From Pseudomonas sp. HS6 (GTDB taxonomy: Bacteria; Pseudomonadota; Gammaproteobacteria; Pseudomonadales; Pseudomonadaceae): DNA of 64,000 nucleotides. A program made the translations under genes and the position numbers. This document shows positions 9,191 to 17,194 of the stretch, one piece after another; positions within the stretch are counted from its first letter, which is position 1; each line of letters starts with the position of its first letter. Below the pieces are notes generated by a model, which ran no database searches, had not been told where the DNA came from, and saw nothing but the letters and a program-made list of their open reading frames with translations. The DNA is taken from contig NZ_CP067412.1 of NCBI RefSeq assembly GCF_023375815.1, positions 1,426,001 through 1,490,000 of the forward strand, in the 5' to 3' direction.

Positions 9191-10216
9191 ATGTCTGTGT
9201 CGCTGACCCGCTGGCTGCCCGGCTTGTTGCTGACCGCTGCCCTGCCCCTGCTGGCTCACGCCGAAGGCCCGCAATACGGCCCGGAACTGCAAGGTTTCGA
9301 TTATCCCTACACCCTCAAGCACTTTGCCTTTCAGTCCCAGGGCCAGTCTCTGCAGATGGGCTACATGGACGTCGCCGCCCACGGCAAGGCCAACGGACGC
9401 ACCGTGGTGCTGATGCACGGCAAGAATTTCTGCGGCGCCACCTGGGACAGTTCGATCCAGGCCCTGAGTGAGGCAGGTTACCGGGTGGTCGCCCCCGATC
9501 AGATCGGTTTCTGCACCTCCAGCAAACCCGATCACTACCAGTACACCTTCCAGCAACTGGCGGCCAACACCCAGCAATTGCTCAAGGCGCTGGGCATCCA
9601 GAAAGCCACCCTGCTCGGCCACTCCACCGGCGGCATGCTGGCCACCCGCTACGCCCTGCAATACCCGGATCAGGTCGAGCAACTGGCGCTGGTCAACCCT
9701 ATCGGCCTCGAAGACTGGAAAGCCCTCGGCGTACCGTATCGCAGCGTTGACCAGTGGTATCAGCGCGAATTGAAAGTTACCGCCCAGGGCATCCGCGACT
9801 ATGAACGCAGCACCTATTACGACGGTCGCTGGAAACCCGAATTCGACCGCTGGGTCGACATGCTCGCCGGCCTGAGCAACGGCCCGGGCAAGACTCAGGT
9901 CGCATGGAACTCGGCGCTGATCTACGACATGATCTTCACCCAGCCGGTGTACTACGAGTTCAAGGACCTGAAGATGCCGACCCTGTTGCTGATCGGCACC
10001 TCCGACACCACCGCCATCGGCAAGGACATTGCGCCGCCCGAGGTGAAAGCGAAAATCGGCCATTACGACGTGCTGGGCAAGCAGGTCGCCAAACTGATTC
10101 CGCAATCCACGCTGGTGGAATTCCCCGGCCTGGGCCACGCCCCGCAGATGGAAGAACCGGCGCAGTTCCACCAGGCGCTGCTCGGCTGGCTGAATAAAAC
10201 CTATCCCGTTCGTTGA
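9191..10216 (+). CDS. Secreted alpha/beta hydrolase
   Basis: A 341-residue protein with a signal peptide over about residues 1-24 (cleavage after AHA). The fold markers are an HG oxyanion motif at 76-77 (LMHGKNF), a GHSTGG nucleophile elbow with Ser145, a GTSDTT strand carrying the likely acid, and the catalytic His in GLGHAPQ near the end. The size and lid region fit a periplasmic esterase, epoxide hydrolase or haloalkane-dehalogenase-like enzyme; the substrate is unknown. The ATG at 9191 is preferred to upstream in-frame codons because it gives a clean signal peptide. It is followed after 13 bases by the hydroxyacid dehydrogenase gene and may be co-transcribed with it. Confidence 0.85.
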   Translation: MSVSLTRWLPGLLLTAALPLLAHAEGPQYGPELQGFDYPYTLKHFAFQSQGQSLQMGYMDVAAHGKANGRTVVLMHGKNFCGATWDSSIQALSEAGYRVVAPDQIGFCTSSKPDHYQYTFQQLAANTQQLLKALGIQKATLLGHSTGGMLATRYALQYPDQVEQLALVNPIGLEDWKALGVPYRSVDQWYQRELKVTAQGIRDYERSTYYDGRWKPEFDRWVDMLAGLSNGPGKTQVAWNSALIYDMIFTQPVYYEFKDLKMPTLLLIGTSDTTAIGKDIAPPEVKAKIGHYDVLGKQVAKLIPQSTLVEFPGLGHAPQMEEPAQFHQALLGWLNKTYPVR

Positions 10217-10229
10217 GGAGTCAAGGCTG

Positions 10230-11183
10230 ATGGCGGTGCAGATTGCAGTGATCGATGACTGGCAGGACGTGGCGCGGGACGTGGTCGACTGGTCGGTGCT
10301 GAACAGTCTGGGGGAAGTGACCTTCGTCCATGAATACCCGGCGGACAACGCCACACTGGCCGAACGACTGGGCCGGTTCGAGGTGATTTGCGTGATGCGC
10401 GAACGCACACGCTTCGATGGAGACCTTCTCAAGCTCTTGCCGAATCTGAAGCTGCTGGTCACCGGCGGCATGCGCAACGCGGCGCTGGACATGCCAGCCG
10501 CTGCCCGGCTCGGAATCAAGGTCTGTGGCACCGACAGTTATAAACATGCCGCACCGGAACTGACCTGGGCGCTGATCATGGCCGCCACCCGAAATCTGGT
10601 GAACGAGGCCAACGCCCTGCGCGCAGGGCAATGGCAACAGGGTCTGGGCGGCGACCTGCACGGCAAGACCCTCGGTATTCTTGGCCTTGGCAGCATCGGT
10701 CAACGGGTGGCGCAATTCGGTCAGGTGTTCGGCATGCGGGTAATTGCCTGGAGCGAAAACCTGACCGCCGAACGCGCCGAGCAGGCCGGCGTGACCCATG
10801 TCAGCAAGCAGCAGTTGTTCGAGCAGGCCGACGTGCTGTCGGTGCATCTGGTGCTCAGCGACCGCAGCCGTGGGCTGGTCGATGCCCAAGCGCTGGACTG
10901 GATGAAACCGACCGCCCTGCTGGTCAACACGGCACGCGGGCCGATCATCGACGAAGCCGCGCTGATCAAGGCATTGCAGAAACAACGCATCGCCGGGGCA
11001 GCCCTGGATGTATTCGATGAGGAGCCGTTGCCGGCGCTACATCCGTTTCGCACGCTAGACAACGTGCTGGCCACGCCTCATGTCGGATATGTCAGCCGAC
11101 AGAACTATCAGCAGTTCTTTTCGCAGATGATCGAGGACATTCAGGCCTGGTCGGCTGGAGAACCGCTTCGTCTGCTGAACTGA
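10230..11183 (+). CDS. D-2-hydroxyacid dehydrogenase family protein
   Basis: A 317-residue NAD(P)-dependent oxidoreductase. The cofactor-binding Rossmann motif GLGSIG is at residues 152-157. The catalytic triad of the family is complete: Arg236 in NTARGP, Glu265 in VFDEEP and His284 in ATPHVGY. Enzymes of this family interconvert 2-keto acids and D-2-hydroxy acids; the exact substrate is not predictable (glyoxylate/hydroxypyruvate reductase and phosphoglycerate dehydrogenase-like enzymes share these motifs). It is cytosolic. It probably shares a transcript with the upstream hydrolase gene and is followed by a strong hairpin. Confidence 0.88.
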   Translation: MAVQIAVIDDWQDVARDVVDWSVLNSLGEVTFVHEYPADNATLAERLGRFEVICVMRERTRFDGDLLKLLPNLKLLVTGGMRNAALDMPAAARLGIKVCGTDSYKHAAPELTWALIMAATRNLVNEANALRAGQWQQGLGGDLHGKTLGILGLGSIGQRVAQFGQVFGMRVIAWSENLTAERAEQAGVTHVSKQQLFEQADVLSVHLVLSDRSRGLVDAQALDWMKPTALLVNTARGPIIDEAALIKALQKQRIAGAALDVFDEEPLPALHPFRTLDNVLATPHVGYVSRQNYQQFFSQMIEDIQAWSAGEPLRLLN

Positions 11184-11194
11184 CTTTCGTCCGA

Positions 11195-11219
11195 TTCGCG
11201 GGCAGTCCCTGCCCGCGAA
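11195..11219 (+). terminator. Hairpin after the hydroxyacid dehydrogenase gene
   Basis: A perfect 11-bp stem (TTCGCGGGCAG with CTGCCCGCGAA) and a 3-base loop, 11 bases after the stop. No strong T-tract follows, so it may be Rho-assisted or a stabilising 3' hairpin. Confidence 0.65.
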
Positions 11220-11711
11220 GCAGCACCCGTTGACCGCACGCCAACACAACTGTCTGCACCGCAACAGTGCGCTCGCACTTTGCCGGCGCCCGAAATCGTG
11301 ACCCGCCGGTCACCACTTTGCATCATCACCCCTGCGAAACATGCACTTCGTCGGGGCGCACCTCCTCCCAAAGCCACGGATTTCGTGAGCCTGCAACAGA
11401 TTGTCGAACAATTCGTCCGATTGCCGTGGCCCGCTCTAGGATCTGGCCTAGACTGGTTTTCGCGGGGCGAAACCGGCCGGTCACAAAGCGGAAATTTTGT
11501 CGAAACTTTTGCTGATCGCGACGGGTCATCTGAAAGACAGGGCCAAAGCGACTGGTTCATTCCTTGCAACGGCCTCTTCACCCATTCTGCTTGCGCGTGT
11601 TGGGTAGCGTTTGCTCACCGATGCGTGGCGCGTTTGCGCCCGGCCACAGGATTTGGCCATGGACATCGCTTGTTCAAGACAAGAATCAGATCAACAAAAC
11701 GGGAGATTCAT
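11220..11711. other. Non-coding leader upstream of glgA
   Basis: About 490 bases without a supported gene. The glgA frame is open upstream to 11280, but that stretch has no good start signal and does not resemble glycogen synthase. A small inverted repeat (GGTTTTCGC with GCGAAACC) lies around 11455-11475. The region presumably holds the promoter of the long glgA-treZ-malQ-treY-glgX transcript. I could not place a promoter with confidence. Confidence 0.5.
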
Positions 11712-13298
11712 ATGATCAGTGCGGCATTGGATATTCAGGGAGAGCGTGCTCATCAGCCGGTCGGCGAGTCGAGCACCGTGAGCGTTCCCGGCAGCCGGTC
11801 GATCAACGTCCCGGGCACCAAGACGCTGACACCGGTAGCCAGTCAGAACCCCAACAAGAAGAAAGTGTTGTTCGTGACCTCGGAAATCGCCGATCTCGTG
11901 AAGACCGGCGGTCTTGGTGACGTTTCTGCCGCCCTGCCCCGCGCGATGGCGCATCTGCATGACGTCCGGGTGCTGATCCCCGGTTACCCGCAAGTGATGA
12001 ACAGTGAGAATCCGATCCACATCATCGGTGAACTGGGTGGCCACGCCGCGCTGCCACCCTGCAAGATCGGGCGCATGGACATGCCTGACGGTCTGGTCAT
12101 TTATGTGTTGATCTGCCCTGAACTCTACGCTCGCGACGGCGGCCCTTACGGCGCCAACAATGGTCGTGACTGGCCGGACAACCACATCCGCTTCGCCCGT
12201 CTGGGGCTGGCTGCCGCCGATATCGCCGCCAACCTCGCACAAATCCACTGGTGCCCGGATCTGGTGCACGCCCACGACTGGCCGGCCGGGCTGGCGCCCG
12301 CTTACATGCACTGGCGCGGGCAACGCACGCCGACCCTGTTCACCATTCATAACCTCGCCTATCAGGGCGTGACCAGCCTCGGCTCATGCCCGGAACTCGG
12401 GATTCCCGCCCATGCCCTGCAACAGGAAGGCATGGAGTTCTACGGCAAGATGTCGTTCCTCAAGGCCGGCATGGCCTATTCGAGCCACATCACCACGGTC
12501 AGCGCCACGTACGCGCAGGAAATCACCACCCCTGATTTCGGCTGCGGCCTCGATGGCTTTCTCGCCGCGAAGACCCAGCAAGGCTTGCTCAGTGGCATCC
12601 CCAACGGTATCGACGAGAGCTGGGACGCCGCCACCGATCCGCACCTGTTTGCGCCGTTTGCCATCGGCGACTGGGAAGGCAAGGCAATCAACGCTGCCCA
12701 CGTGCGCGAACTGTTCGGTCTGAAAGACTCCGAAGGCCCGCTGTTTGCCGTGGTGTCGCGGCTGGTTTATCAAAAAGGCCTGGATCTGACCGAAGCCGTC
12801 TCCGAGTACATCGTTCAGAACGGCGGCCAGATCGCCATCATCGGTCGCGGCGAGCCGGAAGAAGAACAGGCCATGCGCGAACTGGCCCTGCGTTTCCCCG
12901 GCCAGATCGGCGTGCGCATCGGCTTCAATGAAACCGACGCCCGGCGGATGTTCGCCGGCAGCGATTTCCTGCTGATGCCTTCGCGTTACGAACCTTGCGG
13001 CTTGAGCCAGATGTACGCCCAGCGTTTCGGCTCATTGCCGGTGGCGCGCAATACCGGCGGACTGGCCGACACCATTGAAAACGGCGTCACCGGGTTCCTG
13101 TTCAACGAATCGACGGCCGACAGCTACCGCGAGGCCCTGAGCCGCGCGTTCAAGGTATTTGCCTTCCCGGACCTGCTTCATGCCATGCGCTGCCGGGCGA
13201 TGGCGGCTCCGTTCAACTGGTGCAAAGCGGTAGAACCCTACGCCGAACTTTACGAACAACTGGTGGCCAAGGCCTTGGGTAAAACGCACCACAAGTAA
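11712..13298 (+). CDS. glgA: Glycogen synthase (ADP-glucose type)
   Basis: A GT5-family glucosyltransferase of 528 residues that extends alpha-1,4-glucan from a nucleotide-activated glucose donor in the cytosol. The donor-binding motif KTGGLGDV is at residues 64-71; in E. coli GlgA it is near residue 15, so this protein has a polar N-terminal extension of about 50 residues. The GT-B C-terminal domain is complete, with SRLVYQKGLD and the PSRYEPCGLSQMYAQRFG loop. The start at 11712 is chosen for the upstream GGGAG. It is the first gene of the trehalose/alpha-glucan operon. glgC, which would make ADP-glucose, is not nearby, so the donor supply must be encoded elsewhere. Confidence 0.95.
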   Translation: MISAALDIQGERAHQPVGESSTVSVPGSRSINVPGTKTLTPVASQNPNKKKVLFVTSEIADLVKTGGLGDVSAALPRAMAHLHDVRVLIPGYPQVMNSENPIHIIGELGGHAALPPCKIGRMDMPDGLVIYVLICPELYARDGGPYGANNGRDWPDNHIRFARLGLAAADIAANLAQIHWCPDLVHAHDWPAGLAPAYMHWRGQRTPTLFTIHNLAYQGVTSLGSCPELGIPAHALQQEGMEFYGKMSFLKAGMAYSSHITTVSATYAQEITTPDFGCGLDGFLAAKTQQGLLSGIPNGIDESWDAATDPHLFAPFAIGDWEGKAINAAHVRELFGLKDSEGPLFAVVSRLVYQKGLDLTEAVSEYIVQNGGQIAIIGRGEPEEEQAMRELALRFPGQIGVRIGFNETDARRMFAGSDFLLMPSRYEPCGLSQMYAQRFGSLPVARNTGGLADTIENGVTGFLFNESTADSYREALSRAFKVFAFPDLLHAMRCRAMAAPFNWCKAVEPYAELYEQLVAKALGKTHHK

Positions 13299-13316
13299 CC
13301 AGGGAGGTTTTCAACG

Positions 13317-15119
13317 ATGCCGTTACGGTCCCAAGAAATCTGGCCCCACGGCGCGATCATGCTGGATGCCGACCACACGCAATTCGCGTTGTGGGCCCCG
13401 GATGCGTTTTACGTCAGCGTCGAGTTGGACAACGGCCAGTCCCTGCCGATGCTGCCGCAAGGCGATGGCTGGTTTGTCATCAAGACCCGCTGCCCCGCCG
13501 GCAGCCGCTACCGTTTCAATATCGATGGCGAACTGGAGGTGCCTGACCCGGCCTCCAGGGCGCAGGACGGTGACCTCGACCGCCACAGCGTGGTGGTCGA
13601 TCCGCACGCCTATGCCTGGCGGAATACGATCTGGCACGGTCGGCCGTGGAATGAAGCGGTGATCTACGAATTGCATGTTGGTGCGCTCGGTGGTTTCGCC
13701 GAAGTCGAGCAGCATCTGGCGCGCCTGGCCGAACTCGGCATTACCGCCATCGAGCTGATGCCGATCGCGCAGTTCCCCGGTGAGCGCAACTGGGGCTACG
13801 ACGGCGTGCTGCACTTCGCGCCGCAGGCTTCCTATGGCACACCGGAACAGCTCAAACACCTGATCGACAGTGCCCACGGTCATGGCCTGGCGGTGATTCT
13901 GGACGTGGTCTACAACCACTTCGGCCCCGACGGCAATTACCTGCATCGCTACGCCAAGGGTTTCTTTCGCGAAGACAAACACACCCCGTGGGGCGCGGCC
14001 ATCGATTTCCGCCGCCAGGAAGTGCGGGACTTTTTCATCGAAAATGCCTTGATGTGGCTGCTCGAGTACCGTTTCGACGGACTGCGTCTGGATGCGGTGC
14101 ATGCGATCGAAAGTCCCGACTTTCTGCCTGAACTGGCGCAACGCGTACGCAGCCAGATCGACCCGGCCCGTCATGTGTGGCTGACCATCGAAAACGAGCT
14201 CAACCAATCGAGCCTGCTGGAGGAAAACTACGACGCGCAGTGGAATGACGACGGCCACAACGCGCTGCATGTGCTGCTGACCGGTGAGACCGACGCCTAT
14301 TACGCGGACTACGCGCTGCAACCCACTCGCCAATTGGCGCGCTGCCTGAGTCAGGGCTTCGTGTTTCAAGGCCACATCACCCGGCATGGCGAACCCCGTG
14401 GCGAGCCCAGCGAGCATTTGCCGTCCACCGCTTTCATCCTGTTCCTGCAAAACCACGATCAGATCGGCAACCGCGCCTTCGGCGAGCGGCTACACCAATT
14501 GGCCGACCCGCGCGCCGTGGAAGCTGCGACCGTACTGCTGCTGCTGTCACCGATGATTCCGCTGATGTTCATGGGCGATGAATACGCCGCCGAGCAACCG
14601 TTCCTGTTTTTCACCAGCCACCATGACGAACTGGCGAAGCAGGTGCGCGAAGGCCGGCGCAACGAGTTCGCGGGGTTCAGCGCCTTCACCGATCCGCACA
14701 AGCGCGAGCAGATTCCAGACCCCAACGCCGAACAGACCTTCCAAGCCTCGCAACCCCGCCTGATCGGCAGCGGCACACCGAAACAGCAGGCAACACTGGC
14801 GCTGTACCGCCAACTGCTGCAATTGCGACATCAATACATCATTCCAAACCTGTCCGGCACCCAGGCCCTCGGTGCCACGTTGCTTGACCGTGGCGCCGTC
14901 AGCGCGCGCTGGCGACTGGGCGATGGCAGCGAGCTGCGAATCGACCTGAACCTCAGCGACAAGCCCGTGGTCAACCCTCCACAGGCCGATGCGGTGTGGC
15001 GCTTGCAACACCCGCCCAACGCCGACCTGACGAAGGAGGGCCAATTGGCCCCGTATTGCGCGCTTGTCAGCCTCACGGCCGCAACCCCTTTGCCACCCCT
15101 GGATGGAGAGCGCCTATGA
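13317..15119 (+). CDS. treZ: Malto-oligosyltrehalose trehalohydrolase
   Basis: A 600-residue GH13 enzyme that releases trehalose from malto-oligosyl-trehalose ends made by TreY. It has an N-terminal beta-sandwich (about 1-100) followed by the (beta/alpha)8 barrel. The four amylase regions are visible: DVVYNH near residue 195, GLRLDAVHAI with the nucleophile Asp near 258, TIENE with the general acid near 290, and QNHDQIGN with the third carboxylate near 380. A good site (GGGAGG) precedes the ATG. The ATG of malQ overlaps the stop codon (ATGA), so the two are translationally coupled. Confidence 0.95.
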   Translation: MPLRSQEIWPHGAIMLDADHTQFALWAPDAFYVSVELDNGQSLPMLPQGDGWFVIKTRCPAGSRYRFNIDGELEVPDPASRAQDGDLDRHSVVVDPHAYAWRNTIWHGRPWNEAVIYELHVGALGGFAEVEQHLARLAELGITAIELMPIAQFPGERNWGYDGVLHFAPQASYGTPEQLKHLIDSAHGHGLAVILDVVYNHFGPDGNYLHRYAKGFFREDKHTPWGAAIDFRRQEVRDFFIENALMWLLEYRFDGLRLDAVHAIESPDFLPELAQRVRSQIDPARHVWLTIENELNQSSLLEENYDAQWNDDGHNALHVLLTGETDAYYADYALQPTRQLARCLSQGFVFQGHITRHGEPRGEPSEHLPSTAFILFLQNHDQIGNRAFGERLHQLADPRAVEAATVLLLLSPMIPLMFMGDEYAAEQPFLFFTSHHDELAKQVREGRRNEFAGFSAFTDPHKREQIPDPNAEQTFQASQPRLIGSGTPKQQATLALYRQLLQLRHQYIIPNLSGTQALGATLLDRGAVSARWRLGDGSELRIDLNLSDKPVVNPPQADAVWRLQHPPNADLTKEGQLAPYCALVSLTAATPLPPLDGERL

Positions 15120-17194
15120 GCGATGCGCAACTGGAAATTCTCGCCAGCCGAGCCGGCCTCGCGGTCGACTGGATCGACGCCAATGGCCGCCCGCAAAAGG
15201 TCGCGCCGGCCGTGCTGCGCAATGTCCTCACCGGGCTCGGCCACCCGGCCGGTTCAGCCCAGGAGATCGACGCCAGCCTGCTGGAACTACAACAAGTGCA
15301 ACAGGACCGCCAACTGCCGCCACTGCTGACCGCCGATGTCGGGGTGGGTCTGGATCTGGCGCGTTATTTTGAAGCCGAAAGCCCCTGTGAGATTCATCTT
15401 GAGGACGGCACGCGGCTGTCGCTCAAGCTCGACGCCGATGCGGTGTTGCCTGGCGAGATCCCGGTCGGGTATCAGCAAGTGCACATCGCCGATCAACATT
15501 TCATCCTGGCCGTGGCGCCCGAGCGCTGCTACAGCGTGGGCGATGCCGTGGACAGTCCGATCCCCCGCGCCTGGGGCCTGAGCGTGCAGCTTTACAGCCT
15601 GCGTCGCCCCGGAGACGGTGGGTTCGGCGACACCCAGGCCTTGGAAGAACTGGCCCGCAGCGCCGGCGAACGCGGTGCCGACGCCTTGGCGATCAGCCCG
15701 CTGCATGCGATGTTCAGCGCCGATACCGGGCGCTACAGCCCGTATTCGCCTTCCAGCCGCCTGTTTCTCAATTCGCTGTATGCCGCGCCGGGAACCATTC
15801 TCGGCGAGCGCGCCCTGCGTGATGCCATTGACGCCGCCGGGCTGGCAGATCAATTCGAGCAACTGGAAAACCTGAAACTGATCGACTGGCCAAGCGCCGC
15901 TGACGCCAAGCAAAAACTCCTGCAAGCACTGTACGAAGGCTTCAGCCGGGGCGAGCACCCGTTGCAGGCGGATTTCTCCAGCTATCGCGATGCGGGTGGC
16001 GAAGCGCTGGAAAACCACTGCCGCTTCGAAGCCATCCAGGAAATGCGCGCCGCCCGAGGCGAAAACCTCGACTGGCGCGAATGGCCGGAGCACTGGCACG
16101 ACCCGCGTGGCGCCGCCCTCGGTGCATTTGCCGAGGAGTACGCCGAACGCATCGGCTACTTCGCGTTTTGCCAATGGCTGATCCACCGGTGTCTGGAGCG
16201 CGCACAAAGTGCCGCCCGCAGCGCCGGCATGGGCATCGGTCTGATCGCGGATCTGGCGGTAGGTGCCGATGGCGCCGGCAGTCAGGCCTGGAGTTTTCAG
16301 GACGAATTGCTGGCGTCGCTGACCGTCGGCGCGCCACCGGACATCCTCAATCGGTCCGGCCAGGGCTGGGGCATCTCCGCGTTCTCCCCTGAAGGTCTGG
16401 TGCGCAACGGCTTTCGTGCGTTTATCGACATGCTGCGCGCCAACTTCGCCCACGCTGGCGGCCTGCGCATCGACCATGTCATGGGCCTGCAACGGCTGTG
16501 GGTAATTCCCAACGGCGCGGTGCCGGCGGACGGCGCCTACCTGTATTACCCGGTCGATGACCTGCTGCGTCTGTTGACCCTTGAATCCCACCGCCATCAG
16601 GCGATTGTGCTGGGCGAAGACCTCGGCACCGTGCCCGACGGTCTACGGGAAAAACTGATCGCCCGCGCCATGCTCGGCATGCGCGTGCTGTTGTTCGAAC
16701 AGGACAACACCCATTTCAAACCGATCCTCGACTGGCCGGACAACGCGCTGGCCACCACCAGTACCCACGATTTGCCGACGCTCAACGGCTGGTGGCATGG
16801 CCGGGACATCGACTGGAATGCACGACTCGGGCTGATCGACGCCAACGGCGAAATCGACTGGCGCCGTTACCGCGAACGCGAACGCGAAGGTCTGCGCGGT
16901 GCCTTGAGCCAGGACCCGCAGAACTTTCGCGAAGAGTCCCACGAGGCCGATCAGGTGGTCGACGCCAGTGTCCGTTTCCTCGGCCACACCCGCGCGCCGC
17001 TGGTGCTTTTGCCGCTGGAAGACGCACTGGGGCTGGACGAACAAGCCAATCTGCCCGGCACTATCGACACCCACCCGAACTGGTCGCGGCGCCTGCCCGG
17101 CACCAGCGAAACCCTGCTCGATGGCGTCGACGCCGCACGGCGTCTGGAATTGCTTGCCTGTGCCCGCCTTCAGGCCGCCGAGCGTGACCGATGA
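15116..17194 (+). CDS. malQ: 4-alpha-glucanotransferase (amylomaltase)
   Basis: A 692-residue GH77 enzyme that disproportionates malto-oligosaccharides in the cytosol. It has an N-terminal MalQ extension (about 1-140) and a barrel with the catalytic Asp in GLRIDHVMG near residue 452, the acid Glu in LGEDLGTVP near 500 and the stabilising Asp in TSTHDLPT near 551, close to the positions in E. coli MalQ. The start is the ATG overlapping the treZ stop. Its own stop overlaps the treY start (ATGA). It recycles short glucans left by TreY/TreZ and GlgX. Confidence 0.95.
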   Translation: MSDAQLEILASRAGLAVDWIDANGRPQKVAPAVLRNVLTGLGHPAGSAQEIDASLLELQQVQQDRQLPPLLTADVGVGLDLARYFEAESPCEIHLEDGTRLSLKLDADAVLPGEIPVGYQQVHIADQHFILAVAPERCYSVGDAVDSPIPRAWGLSVQLYSLRRPGDGGFGDTQALEELARSAGERGADALAISPLHAMFSADTGRYSPYSPSSRLFLNSLYAAPGTILGERALRDAIDAAGLADQFEQLENLKLIDWPSAADAKQKLLQALYEGFSRGEHPLQADFSSYRDAGGEALENHCRFEAIQEMRAARGENLDWREWPEHWHDPRGAALGAFAEEYAERIGYFAFCQWLIHRCLERAQSAARSAGMGIGLIADLAVGADGAGSQAWSFQDELLASLTVGAPPDILNRSGQGWGISAFSPEGLVRNGFRAFIDMLRANFAHAGGLRIDHVMGLQRLWVIPNGAVPADGAYLYYPVDDLLRLLTLESHRHQAIVLGEDLGTVPDGLREKLIARAMLGMRVLLFEQDNTHFKPILDWPDNALATTSTHDLPTLNGWWHGRDIDWNARLGLIDANGEIDWRRYREREREGLRGALSQDPQNFREESHEADQVVDASVRFLGHTRAPLVLLPLEDALGLDEQANLPGTIDTHPNWSRRLPGTSETLLDGVDAARRLELLACARLQAAERDR

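Noticed and set aside
9110..10531. A 473-codon minus-strand frame covering the hydrolase and the start of the dehydrogenase gene
   Set aside because: Both plus-strand genes have full catalytic motifs and proper starts; the minus frame has no motif and no ribosome-binding site.
11503..11530. AlgU (sigma-22)-like promoter: AAACTT, 17 bases, TCATC, before glgA
   Set aside because: The -10 part matches poorly (consensus TCTGA), and such matches arise often by chance in 500 bases; transcript mapping would be needed.
11280..11711. Upstream extension of glgA (about 144 extra codons)
   Set aside because: No start signal at 11280, no similarity to glycogen synthases, and a good ribosome-binding site exists at 11712.
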